A stretch of 49,465 nt of DNA from Sphingobacteriales bacterium (lineage in GTDB: Bacteria > Bacteroidota > Bacteroidia > Chitinophagales > Chitinophagaceae): positions 1 to 49,465 of the forward strand of contig JAIXWS010000092.1 in assembly GCA_027491165.1 (NCBI GenBank), read 5' to 3'. Every line of letters starts with the position of its first letter. Position 1 is the stretch's first letter. The notes beneath the pieces were generated by a model. It did no database searches, had not been told where the DNA came from, and saw only the letters and a program-made list of their open reading frames with translations. Both the position numbers and the translations under genes were made by a program. Shown piece by piece: positions 1 through 9,013 of the stretch.

Positions 1-1214
1 AGTTGCTCCGCGCAAATACCAATCATTTTTACACCACGAGCCTTTAATTTTTCGGCTTTATAGGTTGAGTCTAGAGCGGGGATTTCCTTCATACAATGGC
101 CACAGGTAGGATCCCAAATAACAATCAGCTTATATTTAGCTTGTATTTTGGAAATGGTTACCTCTTTACCTGAAGTGTCTTTCATGGTAATATCATAACC
201 TACTTTACCAATAAGATTTGGACGAACATCATTGGCGTGTTGCCTGTGCTTTTCAAGTAATTCGTTGCTCAACCAGCTAGCATCACCTTTTTCATAATAA
301 TTATCTACGAGATGCACATACACCTTGTCCATACCCATTACTTTACTGTCTTGGCTAAAATTAGCCAACCAAGATAGAGTGTAGTTAAACATATCGCCTG
401 TACCGCGTGTTTGGGCCAATATCCAATCAGCTTCTTTGATTACGGAGTCTGGAACTGGAATCACTAATTTCTCAAAATATTCAGTAATACGAGCATCAAA
501 AATGGGTGTATTGATTAGACGAGCTTCTTTTAAATCATAATTATCCCAATAATGACTTTTGTAAAAATTATAGGCATAGTCTTTATCTTCTTTTCCATCT
601 GCAGTATAATGTTTTCCTTCAGGCACTTTAGGTAACTCTAATCCTTTAAAAATTTTAGCTAAAAGGCTATTAGGATTTTTGGCGACGAAATCATTCCTAT
701 AGCTTATAAGGGATTTCATTTTAACACCCATTTTTTCTTTAATGGCAGCACTATCGACACTGTTTTTGGCAAAACTCAATTGGGTCATCAATTGCTGATG
801 CTCATCTCCTACTGATCGAACAAATTCTTCGTACTTGACAAATGATTCATTATCGGGAGAATTTTGAATCTTCAATCCTTTACTGGGCAATTCTTTACTG
901 TTATCAATGGTGATGACAAGGTCATCGCCGTTGTTCAATAAAAATTCAAAATAAGTTTTGCGGTCGGATAACATGATAAGATACATGCCTCCAGTGATTT
1001 TTTTATCACTCTTTAATACCGAAGCACCCATTTTATCGAGTTTCCCCGAATCGGTTTTGTAAATAGTGGGCAAGGGCTTGGCAAAATAATGGGCCAAAAA
1101 ATAAGACGAATCCTTTATGTCCTTGAATTTTAACTGAATTTTGTACCCATCTTTTGCAAAGGACTGCAAGCATAATGCGCCAAGCAAAAAACTAAGTGAA
1201 AAAAGTTTTTTCAT
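1..1214 (-). CDS. Thioredoxin-like (TlpA/AhpC-TSA type) exported protein, 3' end cut by the window edge
   Basis: Partial gene, with 404 residues visible from the ATG at 1214 to the left edge and no stop reached. It opens with a type I signal peptide (Lys-Lys, hydrophobic run, cleavage near SFA-K), so the product is exported. Residues of about 25-320 form a helical and beta N-terminal region like those found before the redox domain in Bacteroidota thioredoxin-fold proteins. From about residue 340 a thioredoxin domain begins, with WDPTCGHC and the redox pair Cys371/Cys374. Families of this type (DUF4369/DUF5106 plus thioredoxin) are thought to act as periplasmic or outer-membrane disulfide oxidoreductases. 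The substrate cannot be inferred. The active-site pair is intact; the remaining C-terminal half of the fold lies outside the window. Confidence 0.85.
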   Translation of the reverse strand, partial: MKKLFSLSFLLGALCLQSFAKDGYKIQLKFKDIKDSSYFLAHYFAKPLPTIYKTDSGKLDKMGASVLKSDKKITGGMYLIMLSDRKTYFEFLLNNGDDLVITIDNSKELPSKGLKIQNSPDNESFVKYEEFVRSVGDEHQQLMTQLSFAKNSVDSAAIKEKMGVKMKSLISYRNDFVAKNPNSLLAKIFKGLELPKVPEGKHYTADGKEDKDYAYNFYKSHYWDNYDLKEARLINTPIFDARITEYFEKLVIPVPDSVIKEADWILAQTRGTGDMFNYTLSWLANFSQDSKVMGMDKVYVHLVDNYYEKGDASWLSNELLEKHRQHANDVRPNLIGKVGYDITMKDTSGKEVTISKIQAKYKLIVIWDPTCGHCMKEIPALDSTYKAEKLKARGVKMIGICAEQ

Positions 1215-1397
1215 AGGGGTGTATTGTTGTTTTGTTAATAGTTTGGTGAAAATAGTTGATTTGCAATTACCAGCATCAAAACTTTGTTTTCAGGGCTTTA
1301 GATTTTTAAGTTGGTTGCCAAAAATACTTTTGTTCCTGACCACTAACCAATTTTATACCCTTAATTTGCATTTTATTAACCACTCAAACACTCTTTT

Positions 1398-2813
1398 TTG
1401 GCAAAGAAAAAACGAATAACCCTTCAAGATTTGGCCATTAACACTTATGCTGCAGAAGGTAAAAGCATAGGCAACATGGCCGATGGCAAAGTAGTATTTG
1501 TAGAAAATGTGATTCCAGGCGATATAGTAGATGTGCGCATCACCAAAAACAAAAAAAGCTATGCCGAAGGAAAAATGACCCGACTTATATCACCCTCTCC
1601 TTTACGTGTAACGCCCTTTTGTAGTCATTTTGGTGTCTGTGGTGGCTGTAAATGGCAAATGCTACCTTATAACAAACAGCTCGAATACAAACAGCAACAG
1701 GTAGCCGACCAAATGCAGCGCATTGGGCATATTGCTTTACCCGAAATGGAACCTATTGCAGGAAGTGCTTTACAAACTTTTTATAGAAACAAACTAGAAT
1801 TTACCTTTTCGAATAAACGCTACCGCACCATTGATGAAATCAATATTTTGGGCGATGCCGAAGTACCCCACGAGCAAGGTTTAGGTTTTCATGCTCCAGG
1901 CCTTTTCGACAAAGTAGTACCAATTGACTTTTGTCATTTGCAAAACGAACCAACGAATAAAATCAGGAATTTGTTGCGCGAATACACCACAGTACATAAT
2001 CTGCCTTATTATGATTTCAGAGCGCATACAGGTTACATGCGCAACCTAATGATTCGAGTGAGTACAACTGGCGAAGTTTTAGTCAATCTGGTATTGAACG
2101 AAGATGATGAGGCAACCAGAAGACCCATGCTAGAATACTTATTGAAAGAAGTACCCGAGATATCTACACTTTGTTACACCATCAATACCAAATGGAATGA
2201 TAGCATTTACGACCTAGAGGTGCATACTTTCTCGGGCAAAGGTTTTATTACCGAAAAATTAGAAGAATACACCTTTAATATTTCTCCGAAATCCTTCTTT
2301 CAAACCAATACTACCCAGGCAGAAAATCTTTACCGCATCACGAGAGATTTTGCAGGGTTGACGGGTAAGGAAGTTTTGTACGATTTGTATTGTGGCACCG
2401 GTAGTATTGGCATTTTCTGTTCTAAAAATGCTCGAAAAATAATTGGTATCGAAGTGGTGGAACAGGCTATTGAAGATGCCAAACTCAATGCTGCTCAAAA
2501 TAATATTAACCACGCACTCTTTTATGCCGGTGACGTTTCGGCTATTTGTACCGATTCTTTTTTTGCTGAGCATGGTAAACCCGATGTAATCATCACCGAC
2601 CCTCCACGTGCTGGGATGAGCGAAAAATTGGTGCAACAGTTATTGAAAATGCGTGCACCTAAAATCGTGTATGTAAGTTGTAACCCAGCTACCCAGGCCC
2701 GAGATTTGGCTTTACTTACAGTTGATTATACAATTACAAGAATGCGCCCTGTAGATATGTTTCCACATACACACCATATCGAAAATGTGGTACTGTTGGA
2801 ATGGGCAAATTAA
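1398..2813 (+). CDS. rlmD: 23S rRNA (uracil-C5)-methyltransferase, RlmD/RumA family
   Basis: This is a SAM-dependent methyltransferase of the TrmA/RumA family, which makes 5-methyluridine in 23S rRNA (U1939 in E. coli numbering). The N-terminus is a TRAM RNA-binding domain (about residues 5-65). Next come the iron-sulfur cysteines Cys75, Cys81 and Cys84, with a fourth probably near residue 178 (DFCHLQ). The SAM-binding motif is YCGTGSIG and the catalytic motif is VSCNPATQARDL with Cys428. At 471 residues it is the usual length. The start is TTG at 1398: an in-frame stop at 1377-1379 leaves no ATG upstream, and AKKKRIT is a typical beginning. RlmD and the related RlmCD have different site specificity, so the exact uridine is an inference. 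Confidence 0.9.
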   Translation: MAKKKRITLQDLAINTYAAEGKSIGNMADGKVVFVENVIPGDIVDVRITKNKKSYAEGKMTRLISPSPLRVTPFCSHFGVCGGCKWQMLPYNKQLEYKQQQVADQMQRIGHIALPEMEPIAGSALQTFYRNKLEFTFSNKRYRTIDEINILGDAEVPHEQGLGFHAPGLFDKVVPIDFCHLQNEPTNKIRNLLREYTTVHNLPYYDFRAHTGYMRNLMIRVSTTGEVLVNLVLNEDDEATRRPMLEYLLKEVPEISTLCYTINTKWNDSIYDLEVHTFSGKGFITEKLEEYTFNISPKSFFQTNTTQAENLYRITRDFAGLTGKEVLYDLYCGTGSIGIFCSKNARKIIGIEVVEQAIEDAKLNAAQNNINHALFYAGDVSAICTDSFFAEHGKPDVIITDPPRAGMSEKLVQQLLKMRAPKIVYVSCNPATQARDLALLTVDYTITRMRPVDMFPHTHHIENVVLLEWAN

Positions 2814-2838
2814 AATTCATGGACAAATCCAATATAAA

Positions 2839-2872
2839 AGCACAAAAGGGACCAGATGGTCCCTTTTGTGCT
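2839..2872 (-). terminator. Perfect 16-bp hairpin terminator between rlmD and the zinc-ribbon gene
   Basis: Positions 2839-2854 and 2857-2872 are exact reverse complements (16 bp) separated by two bases. Read on the minus strand the hairpin is followed by a T-rich tract, so it fits an intrinsic terminator for the leftward gene ending at 2906. It probably also stops rightward transcription of rlmD. Confidence 0.85.
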
Positions 2873-2905
2873 ATAATGATGAATAAATTAGCTCATTAAT
2901 ATTCA

Positions 2906-3127
2906 TTAAAAAAAGCCATACATGTCCTTTTCCTTTTTACTTTCGGCAATCTTTGCTTTTTTATTGGCATAATCACATTCCATACACACCTTGGCGCGCC
3001 ATAAATTAGCCTTTCGGAATGCTTCTTTAGGCTTATTAACGTTGCATTTTTTACACACTAAAAAATCTGGCTCGGGAACACTCTCTTTGGATAAAGGAGT
3101 GAGGGTGATTTGATGCGACTTTTTCAT
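2906..3127 (-). CDS. Small protein with a two-CxxC zinc-ribbon motif
   Basis: A 73-residue protein starting at an ATG. Its centre carries CKKC, the pattern NKPKEAFRKA, and then CMEC. That arrangement resembles the small zinc ribbons found alone or in front of HNH-type nucleases, where four cysteines bind one zinc ion. The rest is rich in Lys and Glu, with no signal peptide or membrane segment, so it should be cytoplasmic. It has its own strong downstream terminator and stands alone between rlmD and the aminotransferase, which supports it being a real gene. No specific function can be assigned; nucleic-acid binding is only a guess from the fold type. Confidence 0.65.
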   Translation of the reverse strand: MKKSHQITLTPLSKESVPEPDFLVCKKCNVNKPKEAFRKANLWRAKVCMECDYANKKAKIAESKKEKDMYGFF

Positions 3128-3249
3128 ACTCTAATTTTGTTTCAGATGGTAAATATAGATTATTTTTTGCTTTGGTTTTAGCTATTTTCCACCAAGTTTT
3201 CCCCAGTTTTGTATTTTTAACCTTATCATTACATATCAGTTATCAATCA

Positions 3250-4410
3250 ATGAAAATGTTTCAAAATTTGCCCCAAAAACATAGGTCTGCAGATATCAGT
3301 ATATTCAGTGTCATGAGTGCCTTAGCCTCACAACATGATGCCATCAACCTTTCTCAAGGATTTCCTGATTTTCCGATAGATCCCGAACTAGGTGCTCTCT
3401 TGCATGAGGCCACTGTCAAAGGCTGGAATCAATATGCCCCGATGACTGGATTGCCCCAATTGCGAGAAGCTATTGCTGCCGATTTTAAGAGAAGATATGC
3501 TGTCAACCTCAATCCTGACACAGAAATAAGCATTACACCAGGAGCCACATACGCAATTTACAGCGCTTTTTCGGCCATATTGGGTCCAGGAGACGAGGTG
3601 ATTGTATTGGAACCAGCCTACGATAGTTATATCCCCAATATAGAAATGAATGGCGCTAAGGCCGTACCCGTAAAACTAGTACCGCATACTTTTGCACCCG
3701 ATTGGCAAGCCATAAAAGACGCCATTTCAACCAAAACCAAAGCCATAATCATCAATACCCCTCACAACCCTACAGGCAGTATTTGGGCCCATAAGGATTG
3801 GAATCAACTAGCCGATTTAGTGCGGGATACCTCTATCTTTATCTTGTCGGATGAAGTATATGAGCAATTGATATTTGATGAACAAAGCCATTACAGTATA
3901 GTACAACACCCTGAATTAAGGGAACGTAGTTTTGCTGTTTTTTCCTTTGGCAAGGCATTTCACAATACAGGTTGGAAAATGGGCTATTGTATCGCAGCAC
4001 CTATGCTAACACAAGCCTTTCGCAGACTGCATCAATTTTTGGGTTTTAGTGTAAACACACCAGCACAATTTGCCCTAGCTCAGTATCTAAGCCTCGACAA
4101 GCGGGAAGCGCCCAACACATTATTGCAAAGCAAACGGGATTATTTTTTAGAATTGATGAAAGAAACCCCTTTTACACTGTTGGCGCCAGCTGCAGGTAGC
4201 TATTTTCAACTCGCATCTTATGCCCATATGTCCGATTTGCCCGATACAGCCTTTGCAAGATTATTGACTGAAAAATATGGTGTTGCCACCATACCTATTA
4301 GTGCTTTTTATAGCGATAAACATGACGATAAAATCTTACGTTTTTGCTTTGCCAAAAAAGAAGAGACATTGAAAGCAGCCATAGAAAGGCTAGCTAAAAT
4401 TGATTTGTAA
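3250..4410 (+). CDS. PLP-dependent aminotransferase, methionine aminotransferase (YbdL/MtnE) type
   Basis: A class I/II aminotransferase of 386 residues. The PLP lysine sits in SFGKAFHNTGWK (Lys235), and the fold motifs NLSQGFPDF, NTPHNPTG and SDEVYE are all present. The SFGK-x-x-H-x-TGWKxGYC block matches E. coli YbdL and related methionine or glutamine/phenylalanine transaminases, which use 2-oxoacids such as 4-methylthio-2-oxobutanoate. An open frame extends upstream to a TTG at 3172, but those 26 residues are hydrophobic and not part of the family, so ATG 3250 is preferred. An omega-amidase gene of the YafV type lies at 38711-39490; such enzymes often remove the 2-oxoglutaramate left by these transaminases. 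Substrate choice is inferred. Confidence 0.85.
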   Translation: MKMFQNLPQKHRSADISIFSVMSALASQHDAINLSQGFPDFPIDPELGALLHEATVKGWNQYAPMTGLPQLREAIAADFKRRYAVNLNPDTEISITPGATYAIYSAFSAILGPGDEVIVLEPAYDSYIPNIEMNGAKAVPVKLVPHTFAPDWQAIKDAISTKTKAIIINTPHNPTGSIWAHKDWNQLADLVRDTSIFILSDEVYEQLIFDEQSHYSIVQHPELRERSFAVFSFGKAFHNTGWKMGYCIAAPMLTQAFRRLHQFLGFSVNTPAQFALAQYLSLDKREAPNTLLQSKRDYFLELMKETPFTLLAPAAGSYFQLASYAHMSDLPDTAFARLLTEKYGVATIPISAFYSDKHDDKILRFCFAKKEETLKAAIERLAKIDL

Positions 4411-4507
4411 ATGATTTTTTACAAGCTTTTTGAGCTGGAAGGAAATGCCCCCAAAATGGAAAAAAATGATAAGCAAAAAATGTAAGGCTAATAGTCAATA
4501 GTGACTT

Positions 4508-4537
4508 ATTGAATTGAATTGAATTGAATTGAATTGA
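4508..4537 (+). repeat. Pentanucleotide microsatellite, six copies of ATTGA
   Basis: Six perfect head-to-tail copies of ATTGA lie in the convergent intergenic space between the aminotransferase gene and the imelysin gene. A 6-bp inverted repeat (4495-4500 with 4507-4512) overlaps its left end. No coding or promoter role is evident. Confidence 0.9.
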
Positions 4538-4549
4538 CTGCAATAACAA

Positions 4550-4578
4550 AAAGCCCAATCCATACTGGACTGGGCTTT
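4550..4578. terminator. Bidirectional hairpin terminator for two convergent genes
   Basis: The left arm 4550-4562 pairs with the right arm 4566-4578, with one internal A/C mismatch and a three-base loop. A-rich sequence before it and T-rich sequence within the arms fit use from both sides. It separates the aminotransferase (ending 4410) from the leftward imelysin gene (ending 4602). Confidence 0.75.
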
Positions 4579-4601
4579 GAAAATAAGGCAAGCTCCAAAA
4601 A

Positions 4602-5675
4602 TTAGTCTGTAATATTGTCTTTTATAAAAGGAATCAATTCTGTAGAAATGGTAGAACGCAAAGAATCTACCGCATCGATAGCGATTTTAACTTCCATCTT
4701 TTTGAAGTAAATAGCAGAATCTAAAGGCATTTTAATAGCACTCACAGCTGAATCCACTGCATTCATTCTCGCTGTTAGTTTGGTATCCAAACTAGCTTTT
4801 TTATCCAAAACGAGGTCTTTAATGCCATAACCCATTGAACCCTTGTAGCGTCCCGTATACACGCTTTTCAAAGAGGATATATTATTTTTGATATCAACAA
4901 TAGAAAGATTAGCGTAGGGTGACTCTACAATAGTAGAATCTACAGCATAAAATGGTGCTCCTAAATTATCTGTTACAAGACGAGAGCATAAATCATTCAT
5001 ACCACCAACCATTACCGTAAACAAGTCTTGTTTTTTCTTAAAAGTGGTACCACCATTACCCGCAAAAATAATTTCAGAACCATAATTTTTAGATCCGGCA
5101 GACCATTCATTAAATAGCGCAACGCTATTATTGAGAAGATCCTTAGCAAGGTTAAATAGATATTTTCTTTGTCTGAAATCTATATCATTAGCAGGTCTAT
5201 TGCCATTGGAACCATACATAACATACTCCATTGCATGAAATCCACGAAAATTCTCACTTAGCTTTTCAACATCGGGCATATCTAATGGATTAGAACTAGC
5301 CAATAATGCGTCAAAATCTGCTGCTTTGGCAGGCCAAGTCTGCATTCTGCTGTTGTATTTGCCATTTTTAACAGGTCCAAAATGAAAACTTTCGGTGCGT
5401 TCCCAAGCTACTCTAGCATTTTTCCAAGCGGCTTTTAGCAGAACCAAATCAGACGAAAATCCTGAGATATAGTAATTTTCAGATGCGGCTTTCAATTGTA
5501 ACATTGAATTATTTAAATCGCTATAGGCAGGGAGAGCTACATCTTCGGCGAAATTATAAATGACGCGCGTCTTCAATTCACCAAAATCTTTAGGCTTTGT
5601 ATCCGTTTCCGTTTTTTTACAAGAGCCCATTAGGAGTACTGAAGTTGCGGTAAATAGTAAAATTTTACTTTTCAT
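4602..5675 (-). CDS. Imelysin-family (M75) lipoprotein
   Basis: A 357-residue outer-surface lipoprotein. The signal peptide ends in a lipobox, LLMGSC, with Cys19 as the lipidation site. The mature part has the imelysin signature GxHxxE at 145-150 (GFHAMEYVMYG) and the upstream AWERTESFHFGP block typical of the family. Imelysin-like proteins (IrpA, EfeO-related) bind metal and are linked to iron uptake; proteolytic activity is doubtful for most of them. In many Bacteroidota an imelysin is followed by a di-heme or HmuY-like partner, but here the gene stands alone between convergent and divergent neighbours. Iron-responsive expression is likely from family knowledge, but I recognise no Fur site. 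Confidence 0.88.
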   Translation of the reverse strand: MKSKILLFTATSVLLMGSCKKTETDTKPKDFGELKTRVIYNFAEDVALPAYSDLNNSMLQLKAASENYYISGFSSDLVLLKAAWKNARVAWERTESFHFGPVKNGKYNSRMQTWPAKAADFDALLASSNPLDMPDVEKLSENFRGFHAMEYVMYGSNGNRPANDIDFRQRKYLFNLAKDLLNNSVALFNEWSAGSKNYGSEIIFAGNGGTTFKKKQDLFTVMVGGMNDLCSRLVTDNLGAPFYAVDSTIVESPYANLSIVDIKNNISSLKSVYTGRYKGSMGYGIKDLVLDKKASLDTKLTARMNAVDSAVSAIKMPLDSAIYFKKMEVKIAIDAVDSLRSTISTELIPFIKDNITD

Positions 5676-5858
5676 AAAAAATGTGATGTTGATAAAAAAT
5701 GTTAGTTGTCTTATTCTTTTGGATACTGAAAAAAAATCAATTTAACGTACTCAGTATTTTTATAAGGCCTAAAGATATTATATTTCTCAAAAGTCAATAA
5801 ACATTTTCTTAAAAAAGTGAAAAGAAAACATAGCTCTACGAAAATCAGAAATCAAATA

Positions 5859-5866
5859 TACATTTG
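5859..5866 (+). promoter_or_regulatory. Candidate -7 element (TACATTTG) of parE
   Basis: Perfect match to the Bacteroidota -7 consensus TAnnTTTG, 27 bp before the ATG at 5894. No convincing TTG -33 element is present. It overlaps an in-frame TTG at 5864, which argues against that codon being the start. Confidence 0.6.
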
Positions 5867-5893
5867 CCATTCTTAAAAGAACGGAACAAAAAA

Positions 5894-7786
5894 ATGGCAG
5901 AACAAGAAGTAATTTATAACGAAGACAGTATTAAATCCCTAGATTGGCGGGAACATATTCGGCTTCGTCCGGGTATGTACATTGGCAAATTAGGAGATGG
6001 GAGCAGTATGGATGATGGGATTTACGTCTTGCTCAAAGAGGTATTAGACAACTGTATCGACGAATACATGATGGGCCATGGCAAACGCATTGAAATTAAA
6101 CTTGATAACGGAGTAGCTAGCATTCGCGACTACGGGCGAGGGATTCCATTGGGTAAAGTTGTCGATGTGGTAAGTAAAATAAATACAGGGGCCAAATATG
6201 ATAGCAAGGCATTTCAAAAATCTGTAGGACTGAATGGCGTGGGTACCAAAGCAGTGAATGCCCTCAGCAATAAGTTTTTAGTAAGCTCTTTTAGAGAGGG
6301 TAAAATGAAAACAGCCGAATTTGAACGCGGTGTTTTACTCAAAGAACATAAAGAGGTTGCTACAACAGAACCGAATGGAACTTTTGTAAGCTTTACGCCA
6401 GACGATACTATTTTCAAACATTATAAATACATTTTCGAATACGTTGAAAACCAAATTTGGAACTATTGTTTCTTGAATGCAGGCCTACAAATCAATTTCA
6501 ATGGTCGGAACTTTATTTCAAAAAATGGCTTACTGGACTTATTGCAGCGCAAAGCAAATCCCGAGTCCATGCGTTATCCTATTATTCACCTCAAGGGAAA
6601 TGATATTGAGGTAGCCATAACCCATACAGGTGATTATGGAGAGGATTTGTACTCATTTGTGAATGGACAACATACCACACAAGGCGGGACACATCAAGGT
6701 GCTTTTCGAGAAGCATTTGTAAAAGTCGTTCGCGACTTCTTTAAGAAGGATTATGATGCGGCAGACGTGCGCCAAAGTATTTGTGCAGCCATCGCCGTAA
6801 GGGTTCAAGAACCTGTGTTTGAGAGCCAAACCAAAACAAAATTGGGTTCGCAATCCGTTTCTGAAGGAGGACAAAGCATGAAAGCATTTGTACTCGATTT
6901 CTTAGCTAAAGAATTAGACAATTATTTACATAAAAATCAGTCCACCGCAGATGCAATAAAAAAGCGCATCGAACAAAGCGAACGCGAGCGTAAAGAATTG
7001 TCGGGCATCAGGAAACTAGCCAATGAAAGGGCTAAAAAAGCTAATTTACACAATAAAAAATTGCGTGATTGCCGTATTCATTACAATGGCGAAGCTCCTG
7101 CCAAAAACAAAGAAGAATATGTTTTAAAACAAAATGAATCTACTGTATTCATCACCGAAGGAGACTCGGCTAGTGGCTCTATTACCAAAAGTAGAAATGT
7201 AGAAAGTCAAGCAGTTTTTAGTCTTCGTGGTAAACCATTAAACTGCTATGGGCTGACCAAAAAAATCGTCTACGAAAACGAAGAGTTCAATTTGCTACAA
7301 CATGCTTTGAATATAGAAGAAGGACTTGAGGGCTTGCGCTACAATAATATTGTTATCGCTACTGATGCCGATGTGGATGGCATGCATATTCGCTTGTTGA
7401 TCATGACTTTTTTCCTCCAATTCTTCCCCGATTTGGTGCGTAACGGGCATGTGTATATTTTGGAAACACCTTTATTTAGGGTTCGAAATAAACAGAAAAC
7501 AATTTATTGCTATAGTGACGAAGAACGTCAAAGAGCCATTCATGAATTGGGTAATAAGCCAGAGATTACCCGATTTAAAGGTTTGGGAGAAATATCACCC
7601 GAAGAATTTGGCAAATTCATTGGTGAGGATATGCGTAAAGTACCCGTAATGTTAAGCCAAGATACACAAATTCAAAAATTATTAGAATATTTTATGGGTA
7701 AAAACACTCCAGATCGACAGGTTTTCATCATCAATAATTTGGTGGTAGAAAAAGACCTTGAAGAAGAATTACTGGCTCTAAAATAA
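5894..7786 (+). CDS. parE: DNA topoisomerase IV subunit B
   Basis: The 630-residue ATPase subunit of topoisomerase IV, which decatenates daughter chromosomes together with ParC. The GHKL ATPase part shows [17 protein letters not shown] and DYGRGIPLG. The TOPRIM domain shows TEGDSASG near residue 422 and DADVDGMH near residue 491, and a C-terminal RFKGLGE block follows. The N-terminus ([17 protein letters not shown], then [10 protein letters not shown]) is that of the Bacteroidota ParE branch rather than GyrB. The frame is open from a TTG at 5864, but that codon lies inside the -7 promoter element, so ATG 5894 is chosen. In many relatives parC follows directly; here the next gene is a convergent transporter, so parC must be elsewhere. 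Confidence 0.9.
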   Translation: MAEQEVIYNEDSIKSLDWREHIRLRPGMYIGKLGDGSSMDDGIYVLLKEVLDNCIDEYMMGHGKRIEIKLDNGVASIRDYGRGIPLGKVVDVVSKINTGAKYDSKAFQKSVGLNGVGTKAVNALSNKFLVSSFREGKMKTAEFERGVLLKEHKEVATTEPNGTFVSFTPDDTIFKHYKYIFEYVENQIWNYCFLNAGLQINFNGRNFISKNGLLDLLQRKANPESMRYPIIHLKGNDIEVAITHTGDYGEDLYSFVNGQHTTQGGTHQGAFREAFVKVVRDFFKKDYDAADVRQSICAAIAVRVQEPVFESQTKTKLGSQSVSEGGQSMKAFVLDFLAKELDNYLHKNQSTADAIKKRIEQSERERKELSGIRKLANERAKKANLHNKKLRDCRIHYNGEAPAKNKEEYVLKQNESTVFITEGDSASGSITKSRNVESQAVFSLRGKPLNCYGLTKKIVYENEEFNLLQHALNIEEGLEGLRYNNIVIATDADVDGMHIRLLIMTFFLQFFPDLVRNGHVYILETPLFRVRNKQKTIYCYSDEERQRAIHELGNKPEITRFKGLGEISPEEFGKFIGEDMRKVPVMLSQDTQIQKLLEYFMGKNTPDRQVFIINNLVVEKDLEEELLALK

Positions 7787-7806
7787 CTGAACAATTACAT
7801 GTAGCT

Positions 7807-7836
7807 GCAGCCGAAAACATCCATGTTTTCGGCTGC
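7807..7836 (+). terminator. Terminator after parE
   Basis: A perfect 14-bp inverted repeat (7807-7820 with 7823-7836) around a two-base centre, 20 bp after the parE stop, followed by a moderately T-rich stretch. It lies between two convergent genes and may act on both. Confidence 0.75.
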
Positions 7837-7895
7837 ATTCGTTTGTTGGATAATAGAACCTTTTGAAGGCTAAAAAAGCTTAGTGATCCAAACGA

Positions 7896-8861
7896 TTAAA
7901 CATGCTGCACAATTAAAAAATATAAGGGCAATCCAATAGTAATGTTAATCGGAAAAGTTACCGCCAAAGCCATGGGCAGATAAAGTCCTGGATTAGACTT
8001 TGGCACCGTAATCTTCATCGCTGCAGGAACAGCTATATAAGAAGCGCTAGCTGCTAACACGGCAAAAATAAATCTATTGGTAATATCATCAGTAACAAAC
8101 GAACTTAAAACGGCAAATAAACATCCATTAAATAAGGGGATGAATACTGCAAAGGCAAAAGGGAAAAAACCAAAAGCAAAAAAGGACTTGAGTTTTTTGC
8201 CACTAGTAATACCCATATCTAAAAGAAATATGGCCAAAAAACCTTTGAACAAATCATTCGTAAAAGGCTTAATGCCTTCCGCTTGCTTTGCATCGGCCAG
8301 AAAACCGATCGCCAAACTACCTAGTATTAATAAAACACTTCCATTGGTCAATGAATGCTTCACTACTTGAGGAATTTTAATCCTATTCGTTGGATCCTCC
8401 TTTTGAAATAGGGAAATCAATACCAAACCTACAATAATAGCAGGTGATTCCATCAAGGCCATAATCGCAACCATATGACCATGCAGTGCTAACTGTTGTG
8501 AATCGAGGTAAGAAACGGCGGTTACAAAGGTAACGGCACTAACAGAACCATAGGCAGCAGCTATAGCTCCTGCATCATAAACACTTAATTTTCTTTTAAG
8601 AATAAAAAAAGTATAAAAAGGTATGATGGCAGATATGAAGATACCAAACAACATGGACCAAGCAATTTCGCTCGTAAAACTTTCATGTGATAATTCTTGC
8701 CCCCCTTTAAAACCAATAGAAAATAGCAAGTAAAGTGAGATAAATTTAGAAGAATTGGGTGGAATTTCTAAATCACTTTTGAGATAAACAGCCACAATAC
8801 CCAAAACAAAAAACAACAAAGCTGGATTGGTTAAATTTTCGAGAAGTAGATTATAATTCAT
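7896..8861 (-). CDS. sbtA: SbtA-type sodium-dependent bicarbonate transporter
   Basis: A 321-residue integral membrane protein with about ten hydrophobic segments arranged as two inverted halves. Motifs characteristic of SbtA (formerly DUF897) are visible: GFKGGQELS early, AAAYGSVSAVTF in the middle and ASASYIAVPAAMK near the end. In cyanobacteria SbtA imports bicarbonate with sodium. Relatives in heterotrophs are thought to feed anaplerotic carboxylation. The cyanobacterial partner SbtB (a PII-like protein) is not adjacent. The gene is divergent from a LysR-type regulator across 152 bp, the usual layout for a transporter controlled by its neighbour. Family assignment is firm; substrate in this organism is inferred. 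Confidence 0.85.
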   Translation of the reverse strand: MNYNLLLENLTNPALLFFVLGIVAVYLKSDLEIPPNSSKFISLYLLFSIGFKGGQELSHESFTSEIAWSMLFGIFISAIIPFYTFFILKRKLSVYDAGAIAAAYGSVSAVTFVTAVSYLDSQQLALHGHMVAIMALMESPAIIVGLVLISLFQKEDPTNRIKIPQVVKHSLTNGSVLLILGSLAIGFLADAKQAEGIKPFTNDLFKGFLAIFLLDMGITSGKKLKSFFAFGFFPFAFAVFIPLFNGCLFAVLSSFVTDDITNRFIFAVLAASASYIAVPAAMKITVPKSNPGLYLPMALAVTFPINITIGLPLYFLIVQHV

Positions 8862-8981
8862 AAGGCTATTTTATGCAGAAAGGAATACTGTTCCAAAACA
8901 TCTTGGCTTTTATTCCCTCAGATTATTGTGTACTTAAGTTTGGAATGCAAATTTGTAGTTTAATATTCATTTAAATTCATT

Positions 8982-8989
8982 TATCTTTG
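8982..8989 (+). promoter_or_regulatory. Candidate -7 element (TATCTTTG) of the LysR regulator gene
   Basis: Perfect TAnnTTTG, 24 bp before the regulator's ATG. A TTTG lies at 8952-8955, but the 26-bp spacing is longer than usual. AT-rich direct repeats (TTCATTTA-like, 8966-8982) overlap this region and could hold the regulator's own binding site. Confidence 0.5.
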
Positions 8990-9013
8990 TAATAAATTCC
9001 ATAAATTATTTTT

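Noticed and set aside
1141-1419. Plus-strand frame between the thioredoxin-like gene and rlmD
   Set aside because: It overlaps the thioredoxin-like gene's signal peptide and the rlmD start in another frame. The Phe/Leu-rich translation looks like AT-rich noise.
2259-2636. Open frame of 125 codons antisense to rlmD
   Set aside because: Overlaps the SAM-binding region of RlmD, which is certain; no signal of its own.
4508-4537. Possible CRISPR or iteron array
   Set aside because: Units are 5 bp with no spacers, and no replication or Cas gene is nearby. It is a simple microsatellite.
4394-4591. Minus-strand frame containing a repeated SIQFN peptide
   Set aside because: The peptide repeat is only the translation of the ATTGA microsatellite plus the terminator region; no start or context supports a gene.
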